Positions 17,499 to 26,499 of a stretch of 64,000 bases of DNA are shown here, one piece after another. Location of the stretch: contig OMWC01000011.1 in the NCBI GenBank assembly GCA_900314655.1, forward strand, positions 62,001 to 126,000. Direction: 5' to 3'. The position numbers and the translations under genes were made by a program. Every line of letters starts with the position of its first letter. Positions within the stretch are counted from its first letter, which is position 1. The stretch comes from an uncultured Prevotellaceae bacterium (GTDB lineage: Bacteria; Bacteroidota; Bacteroidia; Bacteroidales; Bacteroidaceae). Under the pieces are notes generated by a model. That model did not search any database. It was not told the DNA's origin and saw only the letters and a list, made by a program, of their open reading frames with translations.

Positions 17499-18476
17499 AT
17501 GGATTATCTCTCGCTGATCAAGCAACCTATTGTGACGGAGTTGAACGATTTTATCGATCTGTTCAATCAGAGTCTTTCACATTCCGACGGTTTGTTGGAA
17601 ACGGCCCTTTCGCATATTCGCAACAGGGGCGGAAAGCGCATGCGTCCTATCCTGATGTTGCTGATGGCAAAGAACTATGGAGGTGTCACTGAGGCAACCC
17701 AATATGCTGCCGTGGGTCTGGAACTGCTGCATACGGCTTCATTGGTTCACGATGACGTGGTTGATGAGAGTGAAGAACGTCGTGGCCAAATGTCGGTGAA
17801 TGCTTCTTATAATAATAAGGTAGCGGTTTTGGTTGGTGATTATATCCTCTCCACATCATTGCTCCACGTGAGTCTAACACATAATGAAATTATCGTACAA
17901 CGTTTGGCCAGACTTGGTCAGACTCTTTCAAACGGTGAGATCCTGCAGTTGACTAATACTTCACAAGATGGACTCTCGGAAGATATTTACTATCAGGTTA
18001 TTGAGCGAAAGACGGCTGCACTTTTCGAGGCTTGTGCCGCTATTGGAGCCATCTCTGCAGGACAGGATCCCGATGATGTGGATGCGGCTGTAAAATTCGG
18101 ACAAAATATCGGTATTATTTTCCAAATTCGTGATGATATATTCGATTATTATGATTCGAAAGAAATCGGAAAGCCGACTGGTAATGATATGGCCGAAGGT
18201 AAATTGACGCTGCCTGTTATCTACGCAATTAATTCCACGCAGGATGAGCAGATGATTGCCTTGGCAAGAAAGGTGAAGGCGCGTACCATAACAACTGAGG
18301 AAATCGCACGTTTGGTAGAGTTTACGAAACAGAATGGAGGCATCCAGTATGCCGAGCGTAGAATGCTGGATTTCCATCGTGAGGCCATGGCGTTTATTGA
18401 AAATGAAGTAAAAAGCCCGGAAATCGCAAAGGCTTTCCAGGCTTATCTTGATTTTGTGATTCAAAGGAAGAACTAG
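17499..18476 (+). CDS. Polyprenyl diphosphate synthase (trans-isoprenyl type)
   Basis: Protein of 325 residues. Both Asp-rich motifs are present: HDDVVDESEERRG near residue 85 and RDDIFDYYD near residue 210, along with GGKRMRP. The enzyme condenses isopentenyl diphosphate units, probably making the long chain of menaquinone as octaprenyl- or heptaprenyl-type synthases do. The start is the ATG at 17499. That fits with menaquinone supplying electrons to the fumarate reductase encoded nearby, though they are not in one operon. Confidence 0.9.
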   Translation: MDYLSLIKQPIVTELNDFIDLFNQSLSHSDGLLETALSHIRNRGGKRMRPILMLLMAKNYGGVTEATQYAAVGLELLHTASLVHDDVVDESEERRGQMSVNASYNNKVAVLVGDYILSTSLLHVSLTHNEIIVQRLARLGQTLSNGEILQLTNTSQDGLSEDIYYQVIERKTAALFEACAAIGAISAGQDPDDVDAAVKFGQNIGIIFQIRDDIFDYYDSKEIGKPTGNDMAEGKLTLPVIYAINSTQDEQMIALARKVKARTITTEEIARLVEFTKQNGGIQYAERRMLDFHREAMAFIENEVKSPEIAKAFQAYLDFVIQRKN

Positions 18477-18525
18477 TATTCTTTGATTACTAGGCTTCCA
18501 GGTTTCTTTCTTGATAGTTTTTGTT

Positions 18526-19419
18526 TTAGAAGAACTTCGTTTCTTTTCCTTCAATCTCGCTCAGAAGTAAGTTAGCCAGTCGGCTCGTACCTAAGCGGAA
18601 CCATTTGTTGGTAAGCCACTTTTCGCCTAAAACCTCCTTCACAATAGTGTAGTAAATCAATGCATCCATGACTGAATTGATGCCTCCGGCGGGCTTGAAA
18701 CCAATCTGAATACCTGTCTCGTCATAGTATTCCTTAATGGCCTGGCACATGACATAGGCTGCTTCTGGCGTAGCGGAAATCTTCTCTTTACCAGTAGAAG
18801 TCTTAATATAGTCGGCGCCTGAATACATGGATAGGATAGAGGCTTTCTTTATGTTGGAAGCTGTCTTTAGGCATCCGGTCTCTAAGATTACCTTCATGGC
18901 TACGTTTTCACCGCAGGTGTTCTTCAGTTCCTGGATGTCCTCGCACATCGTTTCGTAGTCGCCTGACAAGAATTTACCTACGGGCATCACGATATCGATC
19001 TCTGTAGCGCCGTCTTTAACGGCCAGTGCTGTCTCGGCCACCTTTACTTCTATAAGCGCCTGAGACGAAGGAAATGAGCCCGAAACACATGCGATTTCAA
19101 CGCCGTCAACTTCCAGTGTGTCGTGTACGGTCTTAGCAAAGCATGGATATACGCAAATCGTGGCCACATGGGGAAGGTCGCCGTACTGCTCGTCAAACTG
19201 ATTTACACGTTCCGTAAATGCCATGACGCTCTCATCGGAATCAGTTGTTTTCAGCGTTGTCAACTCAATGCTGCCGAATAGGAATTTCTTTACCTCTAAG
19301 GTGTCGTTTTCATGCACCTTTTCTGCAATGATTTTCTTCACGGCTTCAGCCACTTGCTGGTCGTCTAAGTCTAAGTTATACTTGGCAAGGGCTTGCTCAT
19401 ACTTACTTAATTCTGCCAT
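18526..19419 (-). CDS. deoC: Deoxyribose-phosphate aldolase
   Basis: Protein of 297 residues. The Schiff-base Lys lies in DYIKTSTGK, with EIDIVMPVGKFLSGDY and GFKPAGGIN supporting the TIM barrel of DeoC. It cleaves deoxyribose 5-phosphate to glyceraldehyde 3-phosphate and acetaldehyde. It begins MAELSKYEQALAKYN at 19419; an upstream in-frame ATG at 19608 would overlap the MazG-like gene and adds basic low-complexity sequence. It is last in the dtd-membrane protein-MazG-deoC string. Confidence 0.95.
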   Translation of the reverse strand: MAELSKYEQALAKYNLDLDDQQVAEAVKKIIAEKVHENDTLEVKKFLFGSIELTTLKTTDSDESVMAFTERVNQFDEQYGDLPHVATICVYPCFAKTVHDTLEVDGVEIACVSGSFPSSQALIEVKVAETALAVKDGATEIDIVMPVGKFLSGDYETMCEDIQELKNTCGENVAMKVILETGCLKTASNIKKASILSMYSGADYIKTSTGKEKISATPEAAYVMCQAIKEYYDETGIQIGFKPAGGINSVMDALIYYTIVKEVLGEKWLTNKWFRLGTSRLANLLLSEIEGKETKFF

Positions 19420-19481
19420 ATTATTTATATTTTGAGTTATTAGGTTTTCTAATCTTCTATCATCCCATGAAGCCAGATGTT

Positions 19482-19829
19482 CTAGGCTTTCAGTTTGGGA
19501 TTGTCGAGATGTCTTGTGCGGTCGCGGAATGTTTTCTTCTGGATGCTCTTTTGGAGTTCTTCTGTCAGGTCGGTTCCGGTCTGATTTGCCAGACAAATTA
19601 ATACCCAAAGCACGTCGGCCATCTCTTCGCCAAGTGCTTCTTTCCCATTGTCTTTTGCCCGCGGATCATTAGGTTTCCATGACTGATCGCCAAATCGGCG
19701 GCTGATGACTCTGGCCAGTTCTCCCACCTCTTCGGTGAGAACAGCCATGTTTGTCAGTTCTGAGAAGTAGCGGACACCATATTCCTTGATCCAGCCATCA
19801 ACAGCTTCCTGAGCTTCCTTGAATGTCAT
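19482..19829 (-). CDS. MazG-like nucleotide pyrophosphohydrolase
   Basis: Protein of 115 residues with the MazG metal-binding pattern EEVGELARV followed by GEEMADVLWV. The family hydrolyses NTPs or dNTPs to monophosphates, cleaning damaged nucleotides. Its ATG overlaps the stop of the upstream membrane-protein gene by 4 bp, so they are translationally coupled. Confidence 0.88.
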   Translation of the reverse strand: MTFKEAQEAVDGWIKEYGVRYFSELTNMAVLTEEVGELARVISRRFGDQSWKPNDPRAKDNGKEALGEEMADVLWVLICLANQTGTDLTEELQKSIQKKTFRDRTRHLDNPKLKA

Positions 19830-20071
19830 AATCTATTCATTATCAGATAGATGACACTCCATCCGGCCCATAAGAACCATAGAATGTTTAACAAGAGGTC
19901 TATTTTCCTCAGCTGCTTCCATTGCGTCAGGTTGAAGAGCGTGATGATGACTACAATGGCACATGCGATGATTCTGAGGTAGGGCACCCAAATGTAGTTG
20001 CCAAGCAGCACGCCAAGAACTGCGATGACACCTGCTGTCAATGTCAAATCGGTTAATTTTCTTTGTTCCAT
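19826..20071 (-). CDS. Small membrane protein
   Basis: Protein of 81 residues with three hydrophobic stretches: LTAGVIAVLGVLLGNYIWV, IIACAIVVIITLF and LNILWFLWAGWSVIYLI. No family is recognised. It is packed between dtd (1 bp gap) and the MazG-like gene (4 bp overlap), so it is clearly in the same operon. Confidence 0.7.
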   Translation of the reverse strand: MEQRKLTDLTLTAGVIAVLGVLLGNYIWVPYLRIIACAIVVIITLFNLTQWKQLRKIDLLLNILWFLWAGWSVIYLIMNRL

Positions 20072-20072
20072 A

Positions 20073-20525
20073 TTATTCTTTGTTTTTAGTATCCATACAG
20101 ATGGTTACTGGTCCGTCATTCAACAATTCCACTTTCATCTCAGCTCCAAATTCGCCTGTGCCTACTGGTTTTCCTAATGCTTGGCTCAGAAGTGTGCAAA
20201 ATTCTTCGTATAACGGCACGGAAATCTCATGGCGGGCTGCCCTGAACCATGAGGGGCGATTGCCTTTCTTGTAGCTCGCAAATAGCGTAAATTGCGAAAC
20301 AACTAAAGCTTCTCCGTTCACAGAGTGGATGTCACAGTTCATAACACCATTCTCATCATCAAATACACGAAGCATAGAAATCTTCTTTACGAGCCATTCT
20401 ACGTCTTCTGTCGTATCTTCTTCGCAAACGCCTAAAAGGATTAAAAACCCTTGACCAATAGCTGACTTCACTTCACCATTGACTGCCACGCTGGCACGGC
20501 TGACACGTTGGATAACTGCTCTCAT
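20073..20525 (-). CDS. dtd: D-aminoacyl-tRNA deacylase
   Basis: Protein of 150 residues, the normal length. Starts MRAVIQRVSRASV; the active-site SQFTLFA motif and the C-terminal NDGPVTI are both present. It hydrolyses D-amino acids and glycine mischarged on tRNA. First gene of a tight four-gene string with the membrane protein, MazG-like gene and deoC, 47 bp after uvrC. Confidence 0.96.
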   Translation of the reverse strand: MRAVIQRVSRASVAVNGEVKSAIGQGFLILLGVCEEDTTEDVEWLVKKISMLRVFDDENGVMNCDIHSVNGEALVVSQFTLFASYKKGNRPSWFRAARHEISVPLYEEFCTLLSQALGKPVGTGEFGAEMKVELLNDGPVTICMDTKNKE

Positions 20526-20572
20526 GCCACAAAGATAAATAAAATATATGAATCAAGCAAACGAACGAATAA

Positions 20573-22417
20573 TTATTTGTCAATTCCTTTGATTTCTGGA
20601 TGGAAATATTCGAATACGATCTTGCCTTTATTCTCGCCAATGTGTTCGGTAAGTGTTTGTAAATCAGCGAGTTTTATTTGTTTTACGCTTTTGAGCTTTT
20701 TGATGAGCAATGCTTTGGTTTTGGGGCCAATCCCCTTGATTTCGTCAAGCTCCGAATGTAGTGCGTGCTTTGAACGTTTATCTCGGTGGAAAGTGATGGC
20801 ATAACGGTGTACTTCATCTTGGATTTGGGTGAGCACTTTGAAGAGTTCGCTTTTAATGTCGATGCCAATTGTTTGTGCAGGCCATCCGAATAGTAATTCA
20901 TTGGTGCGATGGCGATCGTCTTTGGCTAGTCCGGCAATGGGGATATCGAGTTGTAATTCATCGATTACAACCTCTCTGACGACGTGCATTTGGCCAACAC
21001 CTCCATCGGTGATAATCAGGTCTGGAAGGGGAGTTCCTTCTTCTATCATTCTGGAATACCTGCGGCGTACAACTTCCTGCATGGAGGCATAATCGTCGGG
21101 GCCTACAACGGTTTTGATGTTGTATTTCCTGTAGTCTTTCTTCGAGGGCTTCATACCCTTGAAAACCACGCAGCCAGCGACCGCATCTGTACCGGAAATG
21201 TTTGAGTTGTCGAAGCATTCTATCTGGTATGGCAAATGGTGTAGTTTCAAAGCTGTCTGAAGTTCTTTCATCAGGCGTGTGGAACGTTGCTCTGGGTTCA
21301 GTTTTTCGGCTTGTTTGAGCCGGTCAAACTTGTATTGTTTTCCGTTCATGAGAGACAATTCCAATAGGTGATTCTTGTCTCCCCTGACGGGATGGGTTAC
21401 CGTTACGCCTTCCAGTTCGATTTCAATGCCCTCGGGTAGGATGATTTCTTTAGCTGTGCTCTTGAACCGTTCTCTCATTTCTATGATGCCTAACTGGAGG
21501 AGGTCCTCGTCACTTTCATTCAGCTTTTTCTTGTACTCGAAGGTGAAGCTTTGATTGATCTGGCCGTTCTCTACATGGATGTAATTAATGTATGCGTTCT
21601 TTTCATCGCTGGTGATAGAAAATACATCTACATCTGAAATGGTATGGCTCACCACCTCGCTTTTAGATGCAAAATTCTCCAATGCTTCGATGCGGATTTT
21701 GAGTGCCTGTGCGTCTTCGAAACGTAGTTCTTCGGCTGCTTTCTGCATCTGTTCAAAAAGCATTTTCTGAACTTCGCGCGTGTGACCTTTAAGTATTTCG
21801 CGCGCCTGATTCATGTTCTCCTGATATTCCTCGTAAGATTGCTTGCCGATGCAGGGTGCACCGCAGTTGCGGATGTGGTATTCCAGACAAGGCTTGTATT
21901 TCCCTTCGGCGATTCCTTCCTTTGTGATAGGGAATCTGCAGGTACGAGGTTTATAGATCTTCTTGATGATTTCAAGCAAGGCATACATACTGCCGATATG
22001 GGAATATGGTCCGAAATACTGACCCCATTTCTTGTTAATTGTGCGGGTCTTGAATACTCTGGGCAGGTATTCTTTGGTCATGCAGATAGAAGGGTAGGTC
22101 TTTCCGTCTTTGAGCAATACGTTGTAGCGCGGATTATACTGCTTGATAAGAGAGTTTTCAAGCAGCAGTGCGTCTTCCTCTGAATTGACAACGGTATATG
22201 TGATGTTCCATATTTTAGAGACCAGAACCTTTGTTTTATAACGGTCCACTTCTTTGTGGAAGTAAGACGAAACACGGGCTTTGAGGTTTTTTGCCTTTCC
22301 GACATAGATGATAGTTCCCTCTTGGTCATAGTATTGGTAGCTACCAGGTTTCTCTGGTAGATTCAATACGATGTTTTTCAGTTTAGCCAAACGTGCTTCG
22401 TTTTCTTCCTTTGTCAT
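20573..22417 (-). CDS. uvrC: Excinuclease ABC subunit C
   Basis: Protein of 614 residues. GIY-YIG nuclease at the N-terminus (PGSYQYYDQEGTIIYVGKAK). A UVR region (ELRFEDAQALKIRIEALE) follows. The RNase H-like C-terminal nuclease has ECFDNSNISGTDAV and DLIITDGGVGQ. The end is the tandem helix-hairpin-helix (LDEIKGIGPKTKALL). It makes both incisions in nucleotide excision repair. Confidence 0.97.
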   Translation of the reverse strand: MTKEENEARLAKLKNIVLNLPEKPGSYQYYDQEGTIIYVGKAKNLKARVSSYFHKEVDRYKTKVLVSKIWNITYTVVNSEEDALLLENSLIKQYNPRYNVLLKDGKTYPSICMTKEYLPRVFKTRTINKKWGQYFGPYSHIGSMYALLEIIKKIYKPRTCRFPITKEGIAEGKYKPCLEYHIRNCGAPCIGKQSYEEYQENMNQAREILKGHTREVQKMLFEQMQKAAEELRFEDAQALKIRIEALENFASKSEVVSHTISDVDVFSITSDEKNAYINYIHVENGQINQSFTFEYKKKLNESDEDLLQLGIIEMRERFKSTAKEIILPEGIEIELEGVTVTHPVRGDKNHLLELSLMNGKQYKFDRLKQAEKLNPEQRSTRLMKELQTALKLHHLPYQIECFDNSNISGTDAVAGCVVFKGMKPSKKDYRKYNIKTVVGPDDYASMQEVVRRRYSRMIEEGTPLPDLIITDGGVGQMHVVREVVIDELQLDIPIAGLAKDDRHRTNELLFGWPAQTIGIDIKSELFKVLTQIQDEVHRYAITFHRDKRSKHALHSELDEIKGIGPKTKALLIKKLKSVKQIKLADLQTLTEHIGENKGKIVFEYFHPEIKGIDK

Positions 22418-22455
22418 TCCCGAAATGCTTAGTTTAAAGACTTTTAGGTGGGTTT

Positions 22456-22471
22456 TGTTTCACGTGAAACA
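22456..22471. promoter_or_regulatory. parS: parS centromere site 1
   Basis: TGTTTCACGTGAAACA, a perfect 16-bp palindrome identical to the widely conserved ParB-binding consensus (B. subtilis sites differ at one position). It is intergenic between uvrC and apt. Confidence 0.93.
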
Positions 22472-22503
22472 TTTCTTTGCACATGCTAAAGTGCCGTTGA
22501 TGA

Positions 22504-23031
22504 CTATAGCTTCAGGAGGGTCGTTAACTCTACTCCTTCAAACTCATCGCGGCCATGAAGACCCTCGTCGGTTATCTCTATAATAAAGTTGATATATGTC
22601 TTTTTCGGGTGGAAATGCTGAACGAGTTTGTAGGCTGCTTTAGCGGTTCCACCTGTAGCCAGCAAATCATCGTGGATTAGCACCACGTCGTTTTCGTCGA
22701 TGGAATCAATATGCATTTCAATGGTGTCCACTCCATATTCTTTTGAGAAGGATTCCTTGATGGTGGTATAGGGGAGTTTGCCTGGCTTTCTGGCTAAGAC
22801 CACGCCGCATCCCAATTTTACTGCCAGGGCAGCTGCCATGATGAAACCGCGACTTTCTATTCCGACAATCTTGGTGATTCCTTTGTCTTTATATAACTCG
22901 TACAGTTCGTTCACCATAATCTGCATGCATTCTGCATTCTTGTACAAAGTTGTCACGTCGCGGAAATTGATACCTTTTTGCGGAAAATCTGGGATACTTC
23001 TCAGATTGTCGATAAGTACTTGATTGTTCAT
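22504..23031 (-). CDS. apt: Adenine phosphoribosyltransferase
   Basis: Protein of 175 residues. The PRPP-binding motif VVLIHDDLLATGGTAKAA is intact, preceded by IVGIESRGFIMAAALA. It converts adenine and PRPP to AMP. It is flanked on each side by a perfect parS site, 33 bp past its stop and 69 bp upstream of its start, so ParB loading may affect it. Confidence 0.97.
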   Translation of the reverse strand: MNNQVLIDNLRSIPDFPQKGINFRDVTTLYKNAECMQIMVNELYELYKDKGITKIVGIESRGFIMAAALAVKLGCGVVLARKPGKLPYTTIKESFSKEYGVDTIEMHIDSIDENDVVLIHDDLLATGGTAKAAYKLVQHFHPKKTYINFIIEITDEGLHGRDEFEGVELTTLLKL

Positions 23032-23099
23032 TTTCTTTAGGATTTATCGTTATTAATAATATTTTTTTCTATTTTTAATTCTTATTGTAATCCTTGTTT

Positions 23100-23115
23100 T
23101 GTTTCACGTGAAACA
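23100..23115. promoter_or_regulatory. parS: parS centromere site 2
   Basis: Second perfect TGTTTCACGTGAAACA, 644 bp from the first, in the gap between apt and mnmG. Confidence 0.93.
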
Positions 23116-23156
23116 CTGGTAATGTTCAAGGTTTGTTCGAGTTGGGAAGACATATC

Positions 23157-25121
23157 TTATCTTCCTAAAAGGACCAGCAGTACATTGATGTCGCTTGGGG
23201 AAACACCGGGAATACGACTTGCTTGTGCCAAAGTCTCAGGATTGATGCGATTAAGTTTTTGGCGGCATTCTATCGAGAGGCTCTGTAATGAATCGTAATC
23301 GAAACGCCCTTTAATCTTGATGTTTTCAAGACGATGCATTTTCTCTGCTACCATCCGTTCGCGCTCAATATATCCTTTGTATTTCATCTTTACTTCTGCC
23401 GCTTCGATGATTTCGTCCTTTCTTTGGCGTAAGGATTCCCGCTCTTCGCCTTGGGCGTTACGGCAGTCTTCCATGACGGATTTCAGTCCGGGCACCAGAT
23501 CAGAAAGGTTCTGTAAGTTGATTTGCGGACGACTAATGAGGTCAATCGCTTTGCAGCCTGCGCGGAGTGGGGTGGTGCCGAGTGCTTCCAACGCTCCGTT
23601 GATATCTTTCATCTTTACTGGGGTGTTTTCACAGAATTGGATGATTCTATCGATGGCTTCTTTCTTTTCCATCCAGTAATCGTATCGGTCGCGCCTGGCT
23701 AATCCTATCTCATAGCATTTTTCTGTGAGACGTGCGTCAGCATCATCTTGTCGGAGAAGGATCCTGTATTCAGCTCGTGAGGTGAACATACGGTAAGGTT
23801 CATCCACCCCCTTGGTCACCAAATCGTCGATGAGTACGCCGATATATGCTTCGTCGCGATGGAGAATAAAGGGAGCTGTTGACGTTGCGTTCGTATTGCC
23901 TCCTGCCGAACCCGCATAGAGGGCTGCATTGATGCCCGCCACGGTGCCTTGGCCTCCTGCCTCTTCGTATCCTGTAGTGCCATTTACCTGTCCGGCGAAG
24001 AATAATCCATCGATAATTTTCGATTCCAACGAGTGTTTCAGTTGAGTCGGGTCGAAGAAATCATATTCTATAGCATAACCTGGACGATATACTTTCAGGT
24101 CGCGCAAGGCTGGAATCTTCTTTAAGGCTGCTATCTGTATGTCCATCGGCATACTTGACGAGAAACCGTTGAGATACATCTCGTTGGTATCGGTTCCCTC
24201 TGGTTCGAGGAACAGCGGATGGTTTTCCCGTTCTGGGAATGTCATCAGTTTCGTTTCTACCGACGGACAGTAGCGAGGACCTATCGACTGGATTTGTCCA
24301 TTATATAAAGGAGAGTCTTCGATACCACTCATGAGAATTTCGTGACATTCCTTATTTGTGTTGAAAGTCCAACAGGGCAGTTGGGGTAGGGGACGAGCCT
24401 CGCCCATATAGGAGAAACGGTGGTAGTCGTTCTCGCCGGGTTGTATTTCGGTGTCCTCATAGTGTACGCTCCGCTTGTCGATTCTTACAGGCGTACCTGT
24501 TTTCATGCGGGCGGTGGTGATTCCGTGACGTGTAATACTTTCGGTGAAATGAGTGACTGCCGGTTCGGCAATTCTTCCGCCGGGTACCATTTTGCGACCG
24601 ATGTGCATCAGGCCGTTGAGGAATGTGCCGGCTGTGATGATAACGGCCTTGGCGCGGAGTTCGCATCCCCAGATGGTCCTAACGCCGACGACGGATTTTG
24701 TTGCCGTAGAACGGCAACATTCAGGACCCTGCGCCTCTACCAATAGCTCTTCGGCTTGGTCTTGCCAGATGTCGAGATTGTCCGTTTCGTCGAGTTTTTT
24801 GCGCCATTCCCAGATAAACTTTCCACGGTCGCACTGGGCACGTGGACTCCACATGGCAGGCCCTTTTGAACGGTTGAGCATACGGAACTGAATGGCCGTG
24901 GCATCAGTGACCAGCGCCATCTGTCCGCCCATGGCATCAATCTCGCGTACAATCTGACCTTTGGCTATGCCCCCGATGGCAGGATTACACGACATCTGTG
25001 CAATCTTGTTCATGTCCATCGTCACCAGACAAGTCTTGGCGCCCATATTGGCAGCGGCACATGCTGCCTCACATCCGGCATGTCCGCCTCCAATCACCAG
25101 TACGTCGTAATTTAAAATCAT
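23157..25121 (-). CDS. mnmG: tRNA uridine-5-carboxymethylaminomethyl modification enzyme MnmG (GidA)
   Basis: Protein of 654 residues. FAD-binding VIGGGHAGCEAACAAANMGA is at the N-terminus. The signature GPRYCPSVETK and PGYAIEYDFFDP are present, and the C-terminal helical domain ends RIPGVSPSDINVLLVLLGR. With MnmE it modifies U34 of tRNAs. In many bacteria gidA lies near the replication origin, in line with the parS sites next to it. Confidence 0.97.
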   Translation of the reverse strand: MILNYDVLVIGGGHAGCEAACAAANMGAKTCLVTMDMNKIAQMSCNPAIGGIAKGQIVREIDAMGGQMALVTDATAIQFRMLNRSKGPAMWSPRAQCDRGKFIWEWRKKLDETDNLDIWQDQAEELLVEAQGPECCRSTATKSVVGVRTIWGCELRAKAVIITAGTFLNGLMHIGRKMVPGGRIAEPAVTHFTESITRHGITTARMKTGTPVRIDKRSVHYEDTEIQPGENDYHRFSYMGEARPLPQLPCWTFNTNKECHEILMSGIEDSPLYNGQIQSIGPRYCPSVETKLMTFPERENHPLFLEPEGTDTNEMYLNGFSSSMPMDIQIAALKKIPALRDLKVYRPGYAIEYDFFDPTQLKHSLESKIIDGLFFAGQVNGTTGYEEAGGQGTVAGINAALYAGSAGGNTNATSTAPFILHRDEAYIGVLIDDLVTKGVDEPYRMFTSRAEYRILLRQDDADARLTEKCYEIGLARRDRYDYWMEKKEAIDRIIQFCENTPVKMKDINGALEALGTTPLRAGCKAIDLISRPQINLQNLSDLVPGLKSVMEDCRNAQGEERESLRQRKDEIIEAAEVKMKYKGYIERERMVAEKMHRLENIKIKGRFDYDSLQSLSIECRQKLNRINPETLAQASRIPGVSPSDINVLLVLLGR

Positions 25122-25145
25122 CCTAAGTATTTGGTTTTCAGGTGT

Positions 25146-26243
25146 TTATTTCTTGAGTGCCAGATTGTAGTTGTAGTAGTCGGTGTTGCCCGTTACATCT
25201 TTGATGAATCTGACGAAAGGTGGAAATTTCACGTCCTCATGGCAGTTCATACCTTTGGTTTCGAGCATCACCAAGCCCTTCAGGGGGCCATCGTAGGTAT
25301 CCAGCTCAAAGAACTGTCCTTTCCATATAAAACTCTTGCGGACTTTGTGGATCGTCTGGCGATAAGGGTCGGCCTGCTGGAGCAGACTCTCATAGAGAGC
25401 GTTGCTCACCTGTCGTTCGGTTACAATCTCTTCCGAACCCGAAACCTTCTTCTTGTTGGTGTGCACATTTACATATTTGCCATCCCATCCACGGCGGCGG
25501 AGTCGCACTTCGCTACCAGGTTCGGCCACCAAATAGGTTTGTGTGATGTCGCTCTCAATCACGTCAGGCATCTCGCCGATGACCTCCACGATATATTTCC
25601 GTTCCTCCTCGATGGGGCGGGGAAGGCCGAGCACGTCGCAGATCTCCTTGAGAACGCGGTTCAGCTTGCGGTCGAAGTCCACGTTGTTGTTGATCACGCG
25701 CAGGTGGGGATGGCCAGTCCATGCTTCGATTACTTTCTTATCGAGCATGCGTGCAATCTTCAGTCCTTCCTCATCTGCACTTTCATTGCGAGAAGCATTA
25801 TTAGAGGTAGTATAGAATTGTTCTGCACCGTCGGCAGCACTCACCAAGTGGAGCACGGCGTCGTAGCGGGCGCGGAGTTCCGGCGTGCTGGTTCCCACGG
25901 CTTGGGTAATGTCTTCCCATACCTCGGGTTGCATATAGGCAGATATATCCATCGTGCCGCGATCGCAGACGATGACGGCCGGTGACTTACATGCCTGAGC
26001 CATTTTCATGAACTTGTCTTCCAGCGCCAGCTGTATTTCCAGCGTGGCTTTCTCGCCTTCGTAGAAGAAGTCGCTGTTGTCAGTCAGGTAGTTCATGCCC
26101 GCTTGCGTGAACATGGTGGGTACTTCGGGAATGGTGAACACCTTGTATCCAAGTCCCGAAAAATGCTCAATCACACGTACCAATGCCGTCGTTTTACCGG
26201 CACAGGGACCTCCCGTGAGAACGATTCTTTTGATATCCTTCAT
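25146..26243 (-). CDS. P-loop ATPase/kinase fused to a CYTH domain
   Basis: Protein of 365 residues. Residues 1-180 are an AAA_28/NadR-like P-loop kinase: Walker A GGPCAGKTT and VIVCDRGTMD. From about residue 190 comes a CYTH (triphosphate tunnel) domain with the ExExK-type EEERKYIVEV, EVRLRRRG and FELDTYDGPLKGLVMLE. CYTH enzymes act on triphosphates such as polyphosphate, thiamine triphosphate or nucleotides. The substrate is unknown. The start at 26243 (MKDIKRIVLTGG) is chosen because a longer form would cover the TACCTTTG promoter box. It is followed 24 bp later by mnmG. Confidence 0.82.
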   Translation of the reverse strand: MKDIKRIVLTGGPCAGKTTALVRVIEHFSGLGYKVFTIPEVPTMFTQAGMNYLTDNSDFFYEGEKATLEIQLALEDKFMKMAQACKSPAVIVCDRGTMDISAYMQPEVWEDITQAVGTSTPELRARYDAVLHLVSAADGAEQFYTTSNNASRNESADEEGLKIARMLDKKVIEAWTGHPHLRVINNNVDFDRKLNRVLKEICDVLGLPRPIEEERKYIVEVIGEMPDVIESDITQTYLVAEPGSEVRLRRRGWDGKYVNVHTNKKKVSGSEEIVTERQVSNALYESLLQQADPYRQTIHKVRKSFIWKGQFFELDTYDGPLKGLVMLETKGMNCHEDVKFPPFVRFIKDVTGNTDYYNYNLALKK

Positions 26244-26278
26244 ATTTTGATTTTGTATAATCCGCCTGATTGTGTCCG

Positions 26279-26286
26279 CAAAGGTA
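26279..26286 (-). promoter_or_regulatory. TACCTTTG promoter box
   Basis: Minus-strand TAnnTTTG match 35 bp upstream of the P-loop/CYTH gene. Possible promoter for the run down to apt and uvrC. Confidence 0.6.
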
Positions 26287-26361
26287 TAGATTTTTTTGAT
26301 TTTTTTCTTCATTTTCATGCGATTTTTAGTGTAAAATGTTTGATTTCTCATTAAAATATGG

Positions 26362-26369
26362 TATATTTG
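26362..26369 (+). promoter_or_regulatory. TATATTTG promoter box of the fumarate reductase operon
   Basis: TAnnTTTG match 130 bp upstream of the first gene. The intervening AT-rich leader shows no obvious riboswitch. Confidence 0.6.
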
Positions 26370-26499
26370 CAGCCTAAAACAGTACGATAAATACCTATTT
26401 CAAGGTATTGTACTAAACGGATAAGACTTTAGAGTCAACTATTCCATCACCTGATAATTAATAAATTCTAACAAATAAACAATTAAAAATCAACGATTT

